DNA of 64,000 nucleotides from CAZLIC01 sp964559535 (GTDB lineage Bacteria > Pseudomonadota > Alphaproteobacteria > Rhodobacterales > Rhodobacteraceae), in contig CAZLIC010000010.1 of assembly GCA_964559535.1 (NCBI GenBank), forward strand, positions 18,739-82,738. The letters run 5' to 3'. Both the position numbers and the translations under genes were made by a program. Numbering within the stretch: the first letter of the stretch is position 1; every line of letters starts with the position of its first letter. Below are positions 33,691 to 41,649 of this stretch, in pieces. The notes beneath the pieces are model-generated. The model was given only the letters and a program-made list of their open reading frames with translations, made no database searches and had not been told where the DNA came from.

Positions 33691-33767
33691 AGTGTGACCA
33701 CCAGGTTAACGCGGCCCCGCAAGTCATTGATTTCATTTCTGCCAACGGGCTGTCCCTGCGTGGGACA
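33691..33767 (-). repeat. 77-bp dispersed element, copy A
   Basis: On the minus strand it aligns without gaps to 63541-63617: 59 of 77 positions identical. Identical blocks are TGTCCCACG, AATCAATGACTTG, CCGCGTTAAC and GGTCACACT. An additional TGTCCCAC palindrome adjoins it at 33761-33782. This copy is between convergent genes (GNAT and GST). Confidence 0.82.
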
Positions 33768-33790
33768 CTCAGGTGTCCCACGCCACCGCC

Positions 33791-34492
33791 CTAGCGGCGG
33801 AACAGGATTTCCTGCGCCTTGGCATCCTGCGTCAGGTCGCTGCGCTGCTCGGCCGCCAGCGCCTTGCCGCGCTGGAACGCGGGCCGTGCGCCCAGTTCTT
33901 CCAGCCAGCGCGCCATGGCGGGCTTGTCCGACAGCGTCTGCTCCTGCCCCTGCCACAGGATGGCCCAGGGCCACACCGCCATGTCGGCGATCGACAGGAA
34001 ATCGCCCGCCACATAGGCGTGTTTCTGCAAACGCCGGTCCAGCACGCCATACAGCCGCTCCACCTCTTTGCGGTAGCGGCCCTTGGCATAGGGCAGGTCG
34101 TTGGGCGGGTTCATTGCCGGGGCGTATTTCAGGAAGTGGTGCGCCTGACCGGCCATCGGCCCCACGCCGCCCACCTGCCAGAACAGCCATTCGTCCACCG
34201 CAATGCGGTCACGTTCGGTCTGGCCGTAGAACTGCCCCGTCTTGCGCGCCAGATACTGCAGGATCGCACCCGACTCGAACACGCTCAGCGGCGCGCCGCC
34301 TGGCCCCTCGGGGTCGATGATGGCAGGCATCCGGTTGTTCGGGCTGATCACCAGGAATTCCGGCTTGAACTGGTCCCCCGCGCCAATGTTCACCGGATGC
34401 ACCCGGTAGGGCAGGCCCGTTTCCTCCAGCGCGATGGAAATCTTCCAGCCGTTCGGCGTGGGCCAGTAGTACAGGTCAATCTCTTGCGGCAT
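33791..34492 (-). CDS. Glutathione S-transferase (nu-class/YghU-like)
   Basis: 233 residues. Thioredoxin-fold N-terminal domain (LYYWPTPNGWKISIALEETGLPYRVHPVNIGAGDQFKPEFLVISPNNRMPAI) with the TPNGWK glutathione motif of disulfide-bond reductases YfcG/YghU. A helical C-terminal domain follows (YGVLDRRLQKHAYVAGDFLSIADMAVWPW). The group works in glutathione-dependent disulfide reduction and detoxification. Monocistronic. Confidence 0.92.
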   Translation of the reverse strand: MPQEIDLYYWPTPNGWKISIALEETGLPYRVHPVNIGAGDQFKPEFLVISPNNRMPAIIDPEGPGGAPLSVFESGAILQYLARKTGQFYGQTERDRIAVDEWLFWQVGGVGPMAGQAHHFLKYAPAMNPPNDLPYAKGRYRKEVERLYGVLDRRLQKHAYVAGDFLSIADMAVWPWAILWQGQEQTLSDKPAMARWLEELGARPAFQRGKALAAEQRSDLTQDAKAQEILFRR

Positions 34493-34518
34493 CGCATTCC
34501 CCCGGGTTCAGGCCCCGA

Positions 34519-35379
34519 TCATTGCACGGGCACGGCGGGGAAAGGCAATGTGCGCAAACGCAGACGTGACCACCGCGGCGCCGCACGTGCCGCCAGGGCC
34601 GTGCGCAGGTCGTTCATGGGAAGTTCGGCCGGGCGGTGCAGGAAGGCGCGGTACATCGGAAACAGGCCGGGCCGGGTATAGGCCGACCAGTGGCACACCA
34701 GCCGCTGCGGCGGTGCCACCGGAAACCCCAGCCGCCGCAGCCCTTCGCGGTGCAGGGGCTGGTCGATCTGCAGCGTCACCGCGTTCGGCGCCGACAGCCC
34801 CGCCCCCAGCGCCGCGCCGCAGCCGGGCACCATCAGCTCGAACGCCAGGTCGAACAGGTCGTTCTCGCGGCTGGTCACGTTCAGCACCTCGGCGGTGCGG
34901 CCCGCCGGGGTGGCCAGCGCCCGCTCGGCCCGCTCGGCAAACTCGGCCCCCGACAGCAGCGCAATCCGCCCCACATCGCCCGGCTCCAGCCGCCGCAGGC
35001 AACCCAGCGCCACCCGCGCGCCCAGCGAATGCCCGATCAGGTTCACCGCCGGTGCCCCGGCTGCCCGCAGGTCGGCCACCAGCCGCGCCAGCGCCACCGC
35101 CGCCAGCCCCGCCCGGTCGTGCACCGTGCGCAGCGGCCCCACGCCCTGCCAGCCCAGCCCGATGGCCAGCCCGGGCCGCGCCGCCGTGAACCCCAGCCGC
35201 CGCGCCCAATTGGCGTAAAGTGACCGGTGCGGGTCTTCCGGCCGGTCGCCGGGCGTGTAGCGATAGCCGTGCAGCATCACGGTGACCGGCGCGCCGGGGG
35301 GCAGGGCTTCCAGAATCGGGCCCAGCGGCTGCGTCGCAACCGCCCTGTCGGCAACCACATTGATGGCAACAACCGGCAT
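34519..35379 (-). CDS. Alpha/beta hydrolase
   Basis: 286 residues from MPVVAINVVADRAV. The nucleophile elbow is GHSLGA (NLIGHSLGARVALGCL). The N-terminal VTVMLHGYRY is the oxyanion-hole HG motif, and the Asp/His of the triad are probably in the LLSGAEFAERAERALAT ... and FPMYRAFLHRP regions. It resembles lipase-like proteins with an Alpha/beta hydrolase 6-type fold; substrate unknown. The start is about 115 bp upstream of the metZ promoter on the other strand. Confidence 0.78.
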   Translation of the reverse strand: MPVVAINVVADRAVATQPLGPILEALPPGAPVTVMLHGYRYTPGDRPEDPHRSLYANWARRLGFTAARPGLAIGLGWQGVGPLRTVHDRAGLAAVALARLVADLRAAGAPAVNLIGHSLGARVALGCLRRLEPGDVGRIALLSGAEFAERAERALATPAGRTAEVLNVTSRENDLFDLAFELMVPGCGAALGAGLSAPNAVTLQIDQPLHREGLRRLGFPVAPPQRLVCHWSAYTRPGLFPMYRAFLHRPAELPMNDLRTALAARAAPRWSRLRLRTLPFPAVPVQ

Positions 35380-35489
35380 GATGCGCCCCGGCTTTTTCTG
35401 TGCACAAGCCCTAGGGCCGTGCTGCAAAATCCGAATGACACGCAGGTAACGCCAAGATGACCGTTGCCGCATTGCAGCACGGCACAGGC

Positions 35490-35518
35490 TTGACCCTGCC
35501 GCAGCCGGGGCGTAATCG
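35490..35518 (+). promoter_or_regulatory. metZ promoter
   Basis: TTGACC (35490-35495), 17-bp spacer, TAATCG (35513-35518). The predicted start is at about 35525, which coincides with the 5' edge of the SAM-II aptamer. Confidence 0.6.
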
Positions 35519-35520
35519 CT

Positions 35521-35576
35521 CCCTTGTGGCGCTTTGCGACCGGATTGCGGGCCACGTTAAACAAACCGCTAAAAGG
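35521..35576 (+). promoter_or_regulatory. SAM-II riboswitch aptamer
   Basis: Matches the SAM-II (metA/metZ leader) consensus: GTGGC (35526-35530) pairs with GCCAC (35551-35555), followed by the conserved GTTAAACAAACCGCTAAAA (35556-35574). The CAAACCGC part pairs back to the GCGCTTTG region to form the pseudoknot. It binds S-adenosylmethionine and represses the downstream methionine gene. Confidence 0.9.
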
Positions 35577-35622
35577 GTACTGGGCCGCAGGCCCCGGAAC
35601 CCCTTGGGTACCGGGGCTTTTT
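35575..35622 (+). terminator. Intrinsic terminator with overlapping antiterminator hairpin
   Basis: Terminator 35591-35617: GCCCCGG / CCGGGGC plus ACCC-CTT-GGGT inside, followed by TTTTT. It overlaps an alternative hairpin (35575-35603: GGGT and GGGCC pairing with GGCCC and ACCC), which would block the terminator. Together with the aptamer this is a complete SAM-controlled attenuator. Confidence 0.8.
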
Positions 35623-35638
35623 CTTGGCGGGGGCCACC

Positions 35639-36808
35639 ATGGGCAACTGGAAGACACGCACGAAACTGGTCCACCAGGGCAGCCGTCGCAGCCAGTACGG
35701 CGAAATGGCCGAGGCCATCTTCATGACCCAGGGCTTTGTCTACCCCGATGCCGAGTCCGCCGAGGCCCGGTTCCAGAAGGCCGGGGATGACGAGTTCATC
35801 TACGCCCGCTACGGCAACCCCACCGTCCGCATGTTCGAGGAACGCATCGCCGGGCTGGAAGGCACCGAGGACGCCTTCGCCACCGCCAGCGGCATGGCCG
35901 CTGTCAGTGGCGCGCTGATGGCGATGTGCCGCGCGGGCGACCGGGTGGTGGCGGCGCGGGCGCTGTTCGGGTCTTGCCTCTATGTGCTGGAAGAGGTGCT
36001 GCGGCGCTATGGCGTGGAGGTGGTGTTCGTCGATGGTGCCGACCTTGCGCAGTGGGAAAATGCCGTAACGCCAGGCACCAGGGCGGTGTTCTTCGAGTCG
36101 GTCGCGAACCCCACGCTGGAACTTGTTGATATTGCATCGGTATCGCGCATTGCCCATTCGACGGGGGCGATTGTGTTGTGCGACAACGTGTTTTCCACGC
36201 CGGTGTTTTCGCGTGCCGTGGACCTGGGCGCCGATGTCATCATCTATTCGGCCACCAAGCATATCGACGGGCAGGGCCGGGCCCTGGGCGGCGTTGTCTG
36301 TGCCTCGCGCGATTGGGTGCGCAAGGTGTTCGAGCCCTACATGAAGCACACCGGCGCCGCGATGTCGCCGTTCAACGCGTGGATCATGCTGAACGGCATG
36401 GCCACGCTGGACCTGCGCTGCCGCGCCATGGCCGATTCTGCCCTGGCGCTGGCCACGGCGTTGCAGGACCACCCCGCGATCACCCGGATGCTCTACCCGG
36501 GCCTGCCTTCGCACCCCCAACATGCGCTGGCGCTGGCGCAGATGGGCTGCGGCGGGACCGTGCTGTCGTTCGACACCGGCAGCAAGGACGCCGCGTTCCG
36601 GATGATGAACGCACTGGAGATCATCAAGATTTCCAATAACCTGGGCGATGCCAAGTCGATTGCCACCCACCCGGCCACCACCACCCACCAGCGCCTGCCG
36701 CAGGCGCAGAAGGACGCGCTGGGCATCACCCCCGGCCTGATCCGCCTGTCGGTCGGGCTGGAAGACCCCGACGACCTGCTGGCAGACCTTGCGGCGGCGC
36801 TGGGCTGA
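35639..36808 (+). CDS. metZ: O-succinylhomoserine sulfhydrylase
   Basis: 389 residues from ATG 35639 (an in-frame start 15 bases earlier has no better RBS). Cys/Met-metabolism PLP family: YGNPTVRMFEERIAGLEG, the PLP-lysine motif SATKHIDGQGR, and the C-terminal SVGLEDPDDLLADL. It makes homocysteine from O-succinyl- or O-acetylhomoserine and sulfide. Control by the SAM-II riboswitch and terminator just upstream fits direct methionine-pathway feedback. Homocysteine synthase (MetY/MetZ) is preferred over cystathionine synthase because of the alphaproteobacterial context. Confidence 0.93.
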   Translation: MGNWKTRTKLVHQGSRRSQYGEMAEAIFMTQGFVYPDAESAEARFQKAGDDEFIYARYGNPTVRMFEERIAGLEGTEDAFATASGMAAVSGALMAMCRAGDRVVAARALFGSCLYVLEEVLRRYGVEVVFVDGADLAQWENAVTPGTRAVFFESVANPTLELVDIASVSRIAHSTGAIVLCDNVFSTPVFSRAVDLGADVIIYSATKHIDGQGRALGGVVCASRDWVRKVFEPYMKHTGAAMSPFNAWIMLNGMATLDLRCRAMADSALALATALQDHPAITRMLYPGLPSHPQHALALAQMGCGGTVLSFDTGSKDAAFRMMNALEIIKISNNLGDAKSIATHPATTTHQRLPQAQKDALGITPGLIRLSVGLEDPDDLLADLAAALG

Positions 36809-36820
36809 AACGGGCGAGTT

Positions 36821-37030
36821 TCAGGCCTTCTTCATCGGGCAGGTCGACAGGCCCAGAACCGAGTAGAGCGGGCAGGTGGACATCAGACCGGTGGCCAGCG
36901 GCACGATGCCGATCAGCTTGGCCCAGTGCCAGAAGCCGGTGCCCTGATCGAGGAAGAACCACAGGATCAGGGCCGCGCCCACGACGATGCGCAGGATGCG
37001 GTCTGTGCTGCCGACGTTGGTGGTAAACAT
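36821..37030 (-). CDS. DUF2892 (YgaP membrane-anchor type) protein
   Basis: 69 residues starting MFTTNVGSTDRILRIVVG. Two transmembrane helices (ILRIVVGAALILWFFL and KLIGIVPLATGLMSTCPLYSVLG) with a CPLY cysteine, as in the YgaP C-terminal/DUF2892 proteins that accompany rhodanese and sulfide genes. A Crp/Fnr-family regulator lies immediately upstream on the same strand and probably controls it. Confidence 0.88.
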   Translation of the reverse strand: MFTTNVGSTDRILRIVVGAALILWFFLDQGTGFWHWAKLIGIVPLATGLMSTCPLYSVLGLSTCPMKKA

Positions 37031-37113
37031 GGTGCGTCCCCTTGTGATGGCGCCGGACGGCCCGGCGAATGCAGCCACCCTGACGGGAACGCCCGAGTCG
37101 GTCGGTGATCTGG

Positions 37114-37752
37114 TCACACATCTCCCGCGGCAAGCTGCCGCAGCGCCGACAGGTCGGCCAGCCGCACATGCCCGCGGTCGGTCGTCACGATGCCCGACCG
37201 CGCCCAGGCTTCCAGCCGCCGCGACACCACCTCGCGCGCCGAGCCGATGCGCGCCGCCAGTTCCGCCTGTGTCGCCTCGACCAGGTCGCCCTTGGCAAGA
37301 TCCAGCAGCGCCTGTGCCAGCCGCGTTTCCACCCGGCCGAAGGCGACACGTTCCAGCAGGCGTGTCACTTCGGCCATGCGCTGGCCGAAGGACCGCAGGA
37401 CGAACAGGCGGAACGCCGCGTCGCTGTCCATCAGTCGCAGGAAGTGGGGCCGGGGCACCAGAACCAGCCGGGCGTCTGCGGCCACCACCGCCTCGCCCCC
37501 GTAGGGCCCGTCGCCCAGAAGACCCAACGTCGTCTGCACGCAGCTTTCGCCCGGTTCCACCGCATAAAGCAGGATCTCGCGCCCCGACGGCCCGGTCAGG
37601 TGGACCTCGACGCGGCCCGACAGAACCACCGGAAAGGCCTGTGCGGGCTCGCCGGGGCGAAAGAGGATGGCCCCCCGCGGCAGGGCATGTTCGGGCAGGC
37701 GCGCCAGTTCGGCGCGCGTGGCGGCGTCACCCGGCGGATCGGTCCAGCCCAA
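37114..37752 (-). CDS. Crp/Fnr family transcriptional regulator
   Basis: 212 residues from a TTG start, with GGGGA about 6 bases upstream; no in-frame ATG is nearby. N-terminal cNMP-binding-type domain (GAILFRPGEPAQAFPVVLSGRVEVHLTGPSGREILLYAVEPGESCVQTTLGLL, residues ~28-100). It has no Fnr iron-sulfur cysteine cluster at the N-terminus. The C-terminal HTH is TQAELAARIGSAREVVSRRLEAWARSGIV. Linked with a DUF2892 gene 83 bp downstream; may regulate sulfur or redox genes such as the FNR-type box at 7555. Confidence 0.88.
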   Translation of the reverse strand: MGWTDPPGDAATRAELARLPEHALPRGAILFRPGEPAQAFPVVLSGRVEVHLTGPSGREILLYAVEPGESCVQTTLGLLGDGPYGGEAVVAADARLVLVPRPHFLRLMDSDAAFRLFVLRSFGQRMAEVTRLLERVAFGRVETRLAQALLDLAKGDLVEATQAELAARIGSAREVVSRRLEAWARSGIVTTDRGHVRLADLSALRQLAAGDV

Positions 37753-37771
37753 TTGTCATCCCCATGAGCCC

Positions 37772-37890
37772 GGTGCGCCCCGGCCTGAAATCCTTCTGCG
37801 AAGGATTTCAGGCCGCAACGCCGAAAAGTCTTCGTACGAAGACTTTTCGGCCGGGCGCACCAATATCCTTCGTACGAAGGATATTGGTGC
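37772..37890. repeat. Cluster of three long palindromes with an outer stem
   Basis: Palindrome 1 at 37782-37814 (15-bp stem, loop TGC); palindrome 2 at 37821-37850 (perfect, 15+15); palindrome 3 at 37857-37890 (perfect, 17+17). The centres are related: CCTTCTGCGAAGG, TCTTCGTACGAAGA, CCTTCGTACGAAGG. GGTGCGCCC (37772-37780) and GGGCGCACC (37853-37861) form an outer stem enclosing the first two, and compete with palindrome 3. Located between mmsA and the Crp/Fnr gene. Confidence 0.9.
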
Positions 37891-37901
37891 TTGGCTGCCG
37901 G

Positions 37902-39401
37902 TCAGTCCATCGCCTTGAAGTTCAGCGCGGCCCCTTCCTTGATGCCGCTGAACCAGCGCGCGGTCACCGTCTTGGTGCGGGTGTAGAAGCGGAAGGCATC
38001 GGGGCCGTACTGGTTGAGGTCGCCGAAGGCCGACTTCTTCCAGCCGCCGAAGGTGAAGTACGACAGCGGCACGGGGATCGGGAAGTTGATGCCCACCATC
38101 CCCACGTTGACGCGCGACGCGAAATCGCGCGCCGTGTCGCCGTCGGCCGTGAAGATCGAGGTGCCGTTGCCGTATTCGTTGTCCATCGTCAGTTTCAGCG
38201 CCTCGTCATAGGTCTTGGCGCGCACCTGGGAAAGGACCGGCCCGAAGATTTCCTGCTTGTAGATGTCCATGTCCCTGGTGACGTGGTCAAACAGCGTCGG
38301 CCCCACGAAAAATCCGTTCTCGTAGCCCTGGATCTTCAGGTCGCGCCCGTCGATCAGAAGTTTCGCGCCCTGTTCCACACCCGAGCCGATCAGGCCCTTG
38401 ACCCTCTCCTGCGCGGCCTTGGTCACCAGCGGGCCGAAGTCCACGTCGTTGCCCGCGGTATAGGGGCCGACCTTCAGCTTCTCGATGCGCGGCACCAGCC
38501 GGTCGATCAGTGCGTCGGCGGTGCGGTCGCCCACCGGCACGGCAACCGAAATGGCCATGCAGCGTTCGCCCGCGGCACCGTAGCCTGCGCCCACCAGCGC
38601 GTCCGCCGCCTTGTCGAGGTCGGCATCGGGCATGATGATCAGGTGGTTCTTGGCCCCGCCGAAGCACTGCGCGCGCTTGCCGTTGGTCGCGGCGCGGCCG
38701 TAGATGTACTGTGCGATCGGGGTCGAGCCGACAAAGCCCACGGCCTGCACCGTGTCGTTGTCGAGGATCGCGTCGACCACTTCCTTGTCGCCGTTCACCA
38801 CCTGAAGCACGCCGTCGGGCAAACCGGCCTCTTGCAGCAGCTGCGCCAGCAGCAGGCTGGTCGAGGGGCAGCGTTCGCTGGGCTTCAGGATCATCGCGTT
38901 GCCGCAGGACAGGGCGGGGGCCATCTTCCACAGCGGGATCATCGCCGGAAAGTTGAACGGCGTGATCGCGGCGACCACGCCCAGTGCCTGCCGCATGGCG
39001 TAGAGGTCGATGCCCGGGCCGGCGCTGTCCATGTACTCGCCCTTCAACAGCGCGGGAGCGCCCATGCAGACCTCGACCACCTCAAGACCCCGCTGCACGT
39101 CGCCTTTTGCGTCGGGAATGGTCTTGCCATGTTCGCGGCTGACGAGTTCGGCCAGACGGTCCATGTTCTGGTTGATGAGGTCGCCGAACTTCATCATCAC
39201 GCGGGCGCGGCGCTGCGGGTTGGTGGCGGCCCAGGCGGGCTGGGCGGCAGCGGCGGCAGCCACGGCGGCGTCCAGCTCGGCCGTGGTGGCCAGGGCCACG
39301 CGCGCCTGAACCTCGCCCGTCGCCGGGTTGTAGACATCGGCATGGCGGCCCGACCCGCCTGCCACCATCTTGCCGCCGATCCAGTGCCCGATCTGTTGCA
39401 T
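37902..39401 (-). CDS. mmsA: CoA-acylating methylmalonate-semialdehyde dehydrogenase
   Basis: 499 residues, typical. Aldehyde dehydrogenase fold with ITPFNFPAMIPLWKMAPAL, GNAMILKPSERCPST, and GFVGSTPIAQYIYGRA. The catalytic Cys is in GAAGERCMAIS, followed by EIFGPVLSQVRAKTYDEAL and GTSIFTADGDTARDFASRVNVGMVGINFPIPVPL. The ERCMA sequence and the absence of a general-base Glu are characteristic of MMSDH rather than hydrolytic ALDHs. It makes propionyl-CoA or acetyl-CoA in valine, myo-inositol or beta-alanine degradation. The start MQQIGHWIGG is preceded by GGGAGG. Confidence 0.95.
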   Translation of the reverse strand: MQQIGHWIGGKMVAGGSGRHADVYNPATGEVQARVALATTAELDAAVAAAAAAQPAWAATNPQRRARVMMKFGDLINQNMDRLAELVSREHGKTIPDAKGDVQRGLEVVEVCMGAPALLKGEYMDSAGPGIDLYAMRQALGVVAAITPFNFPAMIPLWKMAPALSCGNAMILKPSERCPSTSLLLAQLLQEAGLPDGVLQVVNGDKEVVDAILDNDTVQAVGFVGSTPIAQYIYGRAATNGKRAQCFGGAKNHLIIMPDADLDKAADALVGAGYGAAGERCMAISVAVPVGDRTADALIDRLVPRIEKLKVGPYTAGNDVDFGPLVTKAAQERVKGLIGSGVEQGAKLLIDGRDLKIQGYENGFFVGPTLFDHVTRDMDIYKQEIFGPVLSQVRAKTYDEALKLTMDNEYGNGTSIFTADGDTARDFASRVNVGMVGINFPIPVPLSYFTFGGWKKSAFGDLNQYGPDAFRFYTRTKTVTARWFSGIKEGAALNFKAMD

Positions 39402-39476
39402 CGCATCCTCCCTTGGGTTGTTGGCACAATACCCTTGCACAAACGCGGCGCATAGCGCGATGATGGCAAAGTCATC

Positions 39477-39490
39477 TTGCAGGATTGCAA
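39477..39490. promoter_or_regulatory. Inverted repeat upstream of LysR gene
   Basis: TTGCA-GGAT-TGCAA, a 5-4-5 inverted repeat lying 6-19 bp upstream of the LysR ATG, in the mmsA/LysR divergent region. Plausible LysR-type operator; not proven. Confidence 0.45.
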
Positions 39491-39495
39491 AACCA

Positions 39496-40389
39496 ATGGA
39501 TTGGGACGACCTGCGCCTGTTCCTGGCCGTGGCGCGCGGCGAAACGCTGTCGGCGGCGGGGCGCGCGCTGCGGCTGGACCCGGCCACGGTGGGCCGCCGG
39601 ATTGCGCGGCTGGAGGAGACCACGGGGCAGCGGCTGTTCGTGAAGGGGCCGCAGGGCTATGCCCTGACCGACGAGGGCGCCAGCCTGATGCCGCATGCAG
39701 AGCGCGCCGAGGCCGCGGTGACGGGGGCCGAGGAGGTGCTGCGCGGGCAGGCGGCAGGGTTGACCGGTGCCATCCGGCTGGGTGCGCCCGACGGCTGCGC
39801 CACCTACCTGCTGCCGCAGGTTCTGGCGCGCATTGCCGATGCGAACCCCGGGCTTGACGTGCAGGTGGTGGCCCTGCCGCGCGTGTTCAACCTGTCGCGG
39901 CGCGAGGCCGACCTTGCCATCGGCGTGTCGCGGCCCGAGGCAGGGCGGCTGACCGTGCAGAAGATCGCCGATTACCGCCTGCATCTGGCGGCCACACGCG
40001 GCTATCTGGACCGTTTCGGCACGCCGGCGGAAAAGGCCGACCTGCAGGGGCACCGGATGGTCGGCTATATTCCCGACATGATCTTCGACCGCGAGCTTGA
40101 CTATCTTGCGCAGGTGGGGGTCGAACGTGTGGCGCTGGCGTCAAACGCCATTCCGGTGCAGCTGCAATGGCTGCGCGCGGGGGCGGGGCTGGGCATGGTG
40201 CACGCCTTCGTCCTGCCGTTTGCGCCGGAACTGGTGCCCGTGCTGCCGGACGTCAGCCTGACCCGCGCCTTCTGGCTGATCCGCCACGCCGACGACACCC
40301 GGTCCAATCGGCTTGACCGTTTTGCCGAGGCGCTGATCGCGGGGCTTAGGGCTGAGGTGGCGCGGCTGGAAGCGCCGCAGTCAGGCTAG
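39496..40389 (+). CDS. LysR family transcriptional regulator
   Basis: 297 residues from MDWDDLRLFLAVARGETLSAAGRALRLDPATVGRRIARLEE, the LysR winged-helix signature (residues 1-60). The effector-binding domain spans residues ~90-290. It is divergent from mmsA, with a short palindrome between, so it likely controls mmsA and itself. Effector unknown. Confidence 0.93.
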   Translation: MDWDDLRLFLAVARGETLSAAGRALRLDPATVGRRIARLEETTGQRLFVKGPQGYALTDEGASLMPHAERAEAAVTGAEEVLRGQAAGLTGAIRLGAPDGCATYLLPQVLARIADANPGLDVQVVALPRVFNLSRREADLAIGVSRPEAGRLTVQKIADYRLHLAATRGYLDRFGTPAEKADLQGHRMVGYIPDMIFDRELDYLAQVGVERVALASNAIPVQLQWLRAGAGLGMVHAFVLPFAPELVPVLPDVSLTRAFWLIRHADDTRSNRLDRFAEALIAGLRAEVARLEAPQSG

Positions 40390-40685
40390 AGGTTGAACCG
40401 GGCCAAGTGCGCGTCCATCTGCGAGACGGCATTGGTCAACTCTTCCCGCTCGGCCGCCTCTTCGCGGGGAACCGTCCGGGCATAGTTCTGCGTCAGGTTG
40501 GCCACCCGGTAAAGTTCATCCGATACGGCCTGCAGCGCCGTCGTGGTGCGGGCAAAGCCGCGGGCCTCGGATTGCCATTGGGCCAGCGCCCGCTCGTAGC
40601 GGCGGACCTTGTCCAGGATCTCGCGGTCGGTCACGGCGCGCAACCGCGGCAGGGCGGCATCGCGGGGAATGTCGAACAGGCTCAT
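40386..40685 (-). CDS. Small helical protein, unknown
   Basis: 99 residues, entirely predicted helical, rich in Glu, Ala, Arg, with coiled-coil-like heptads (DKVRRYERALAQWQSEARGFARTTTALQAVSDELYRVANLTQNYARTV). No known motif. It overlaps the LysR 3' end by 4 bp and is separated from the next small gene by 10 bp, so the two form a pair. Confidence 0.65.
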   Translation of the reverse strand: MSLFDIPRDAALPRLRAVTDREILDKVRRYERALAQWQSEARGFARTTTALQAVSDELYRVANLTQNYARTVPREEAAEREELTNAVSQMDAHLARFNL

Positions 40686-40695
40686 GCCTTGGCTC

Positions 40696-40986
40696 CTAGA
40701 TCAGACGGGCCAGCGCATCATGCGTCGCTGCGCTGCGCGCCAGCGCTTCTTCCAGCGCCTTCTTCTGGTCGCGGTCGAGGTTCTTGTCGCGCAGCTTCTG
40801 TCCGACGGCATTGTTGAACTCGCGGTTCGCCGCGATGTAATCCTGCACCTTCTTCTTGAAGTCGGCATAGGCGGTCTCGACGGTGGGCCAGTCTTTGGCC
40901 CAGGCCTTCATCTTGCGGTCAAGATCATCGGGAAGCCCGTCCACCTCGGCCGGGGCCTGGCTGCGGGAAAGCGTCAATCCGGCCAT
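40696..40986 (-). CDS. Small charged helical protein, unknown
   Basis: 96 residues starting MAGLTLSRSQAPAEVDG. A short N-terminal disordered segment leads into a Lys/Asp/Glu-rich helical region (LDRKMKAWAKDWPTVETAYADFKKKVQDYIAANREFNNAVGQKLRDKNLDRDQKKALEEALARSAATHDALARLI). No motif recognised. It lies upstream of and in the same direction as the 99-aa protein; likely one transcript. The divergent CBS gene begins 141 bp away. Confidence 0.65.
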   Translation of the reverse strand: MAGLTLSRSQAPAEVDGLPDDLDRKMKAWAKDWPTVETAYADFKKKVQDYIAANREFNNAVGQKLRDKNLDRDQKKALEEALARSAATHDALARLI

Positions 40987-41127
40987 GTCTGTCTCACTCC
41001 AACACGCGTCCAATACCCAAGTCCTAGGGGGCAGATCATTTCTGTTCAAGATGTCTCGCAGGCTTGACAGAAGGTTGCGCAGGGACGACCCTTTGGCGCA
41101 ACGAATGCAAAAGGTTGGGAGGTCCGG

Positions 41128-41562
41128 ATGCTCGTCCAGCAGATCCTGAAGTCGAAATCGGATGATGGGGTTGTCACGGTTCCGCCGGGAACCCTGCTGG
41201 CAAAGGCGGCGGAACTTCTGTCGTCCCGCCGTATTGGAGCGGTCATCGTGTCGCCCGACGGCAAGCGTGTCGCAGGCATCCTGTCGGAACGCGACATCGT
41301 GCGCGAACTGGGCCGCCGCGGGGCGCACTGCCTGTCCGACACGGTGGACAACGTGATGACCTCGCGTGTCACCGGGTGCCGCATCACCGACACCGCCGAC
41401 ATGGTGATGCAGATGATGACCGACGGCCGCTTCCGTCACATGCCGGTCATGCAGGGCGACCAGATGGTGGGGCTGATTTCCATCGGCGACGTGGTGAAGG
41501 CGCGGCTGTCGGAACTGGAACACGAAAAGGACGCGCTGGAGGGCATGATCAAGGGGTTCTGA
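41128..41562 (+). CDS. CBS-domain protein (tandem CBS pair)
   Basis: 144 residues consisting of one CBS pair: VPPGTLLAKAAELLSSRRIGAVIVSPDGKRVAGILSERDIVREL and MQMMTDGRFRHMPVMQGDQMVGLISIGDVVKARLSELE. The FRHMPV and ISIGD motifs are those of the adenosyl-ligand-binding pairs. RBS GGGAGG. A regulatory sensor of adenine nucleotides by family inference; partner unknown. Confidence 0.92.
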   Translation: MLVQQILKSKSDDGVVTVPPGTLLAKAAELLSSRRIGAVIVSPDGKRVAGILSERDIVRELGRRGAHCLSDTVDNVMTSRVTGCRITDTADMVMQMMTDGRFRHMPVMQGDQMVGLISIGDVVKARLSELEHEKDALEGMIKGF

Positions 41563-41649
41563 CAGCCCTGCAAGAACGGTGGGCCGGGCGGCTCAGGGCT
41601 TCGCCCGGTCGGATTGATAGATGATTTTTAATCTTGAAAGGACTTGGCC

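Noticed and set aside
33700..33710. GTTAAC in the dispersed element considered as a CtrA site (also at 63599).
   Set aside because: The second TTAA half-site at the required spacing is absent in both copies.
37782..37890. Palindrome series considered as an attachment site or replication origin.
   Set aside because: No DnaA boxes, integrase or tRNA boundary nearby; evidence supports only inverted repeats.
36987..39455. A plus-strand open frame opposite mmsA and the Crp/Fnr gene.
   Set aside because: Translated sequence has no recognisable domain and the minus strand carries full-length mmsA.
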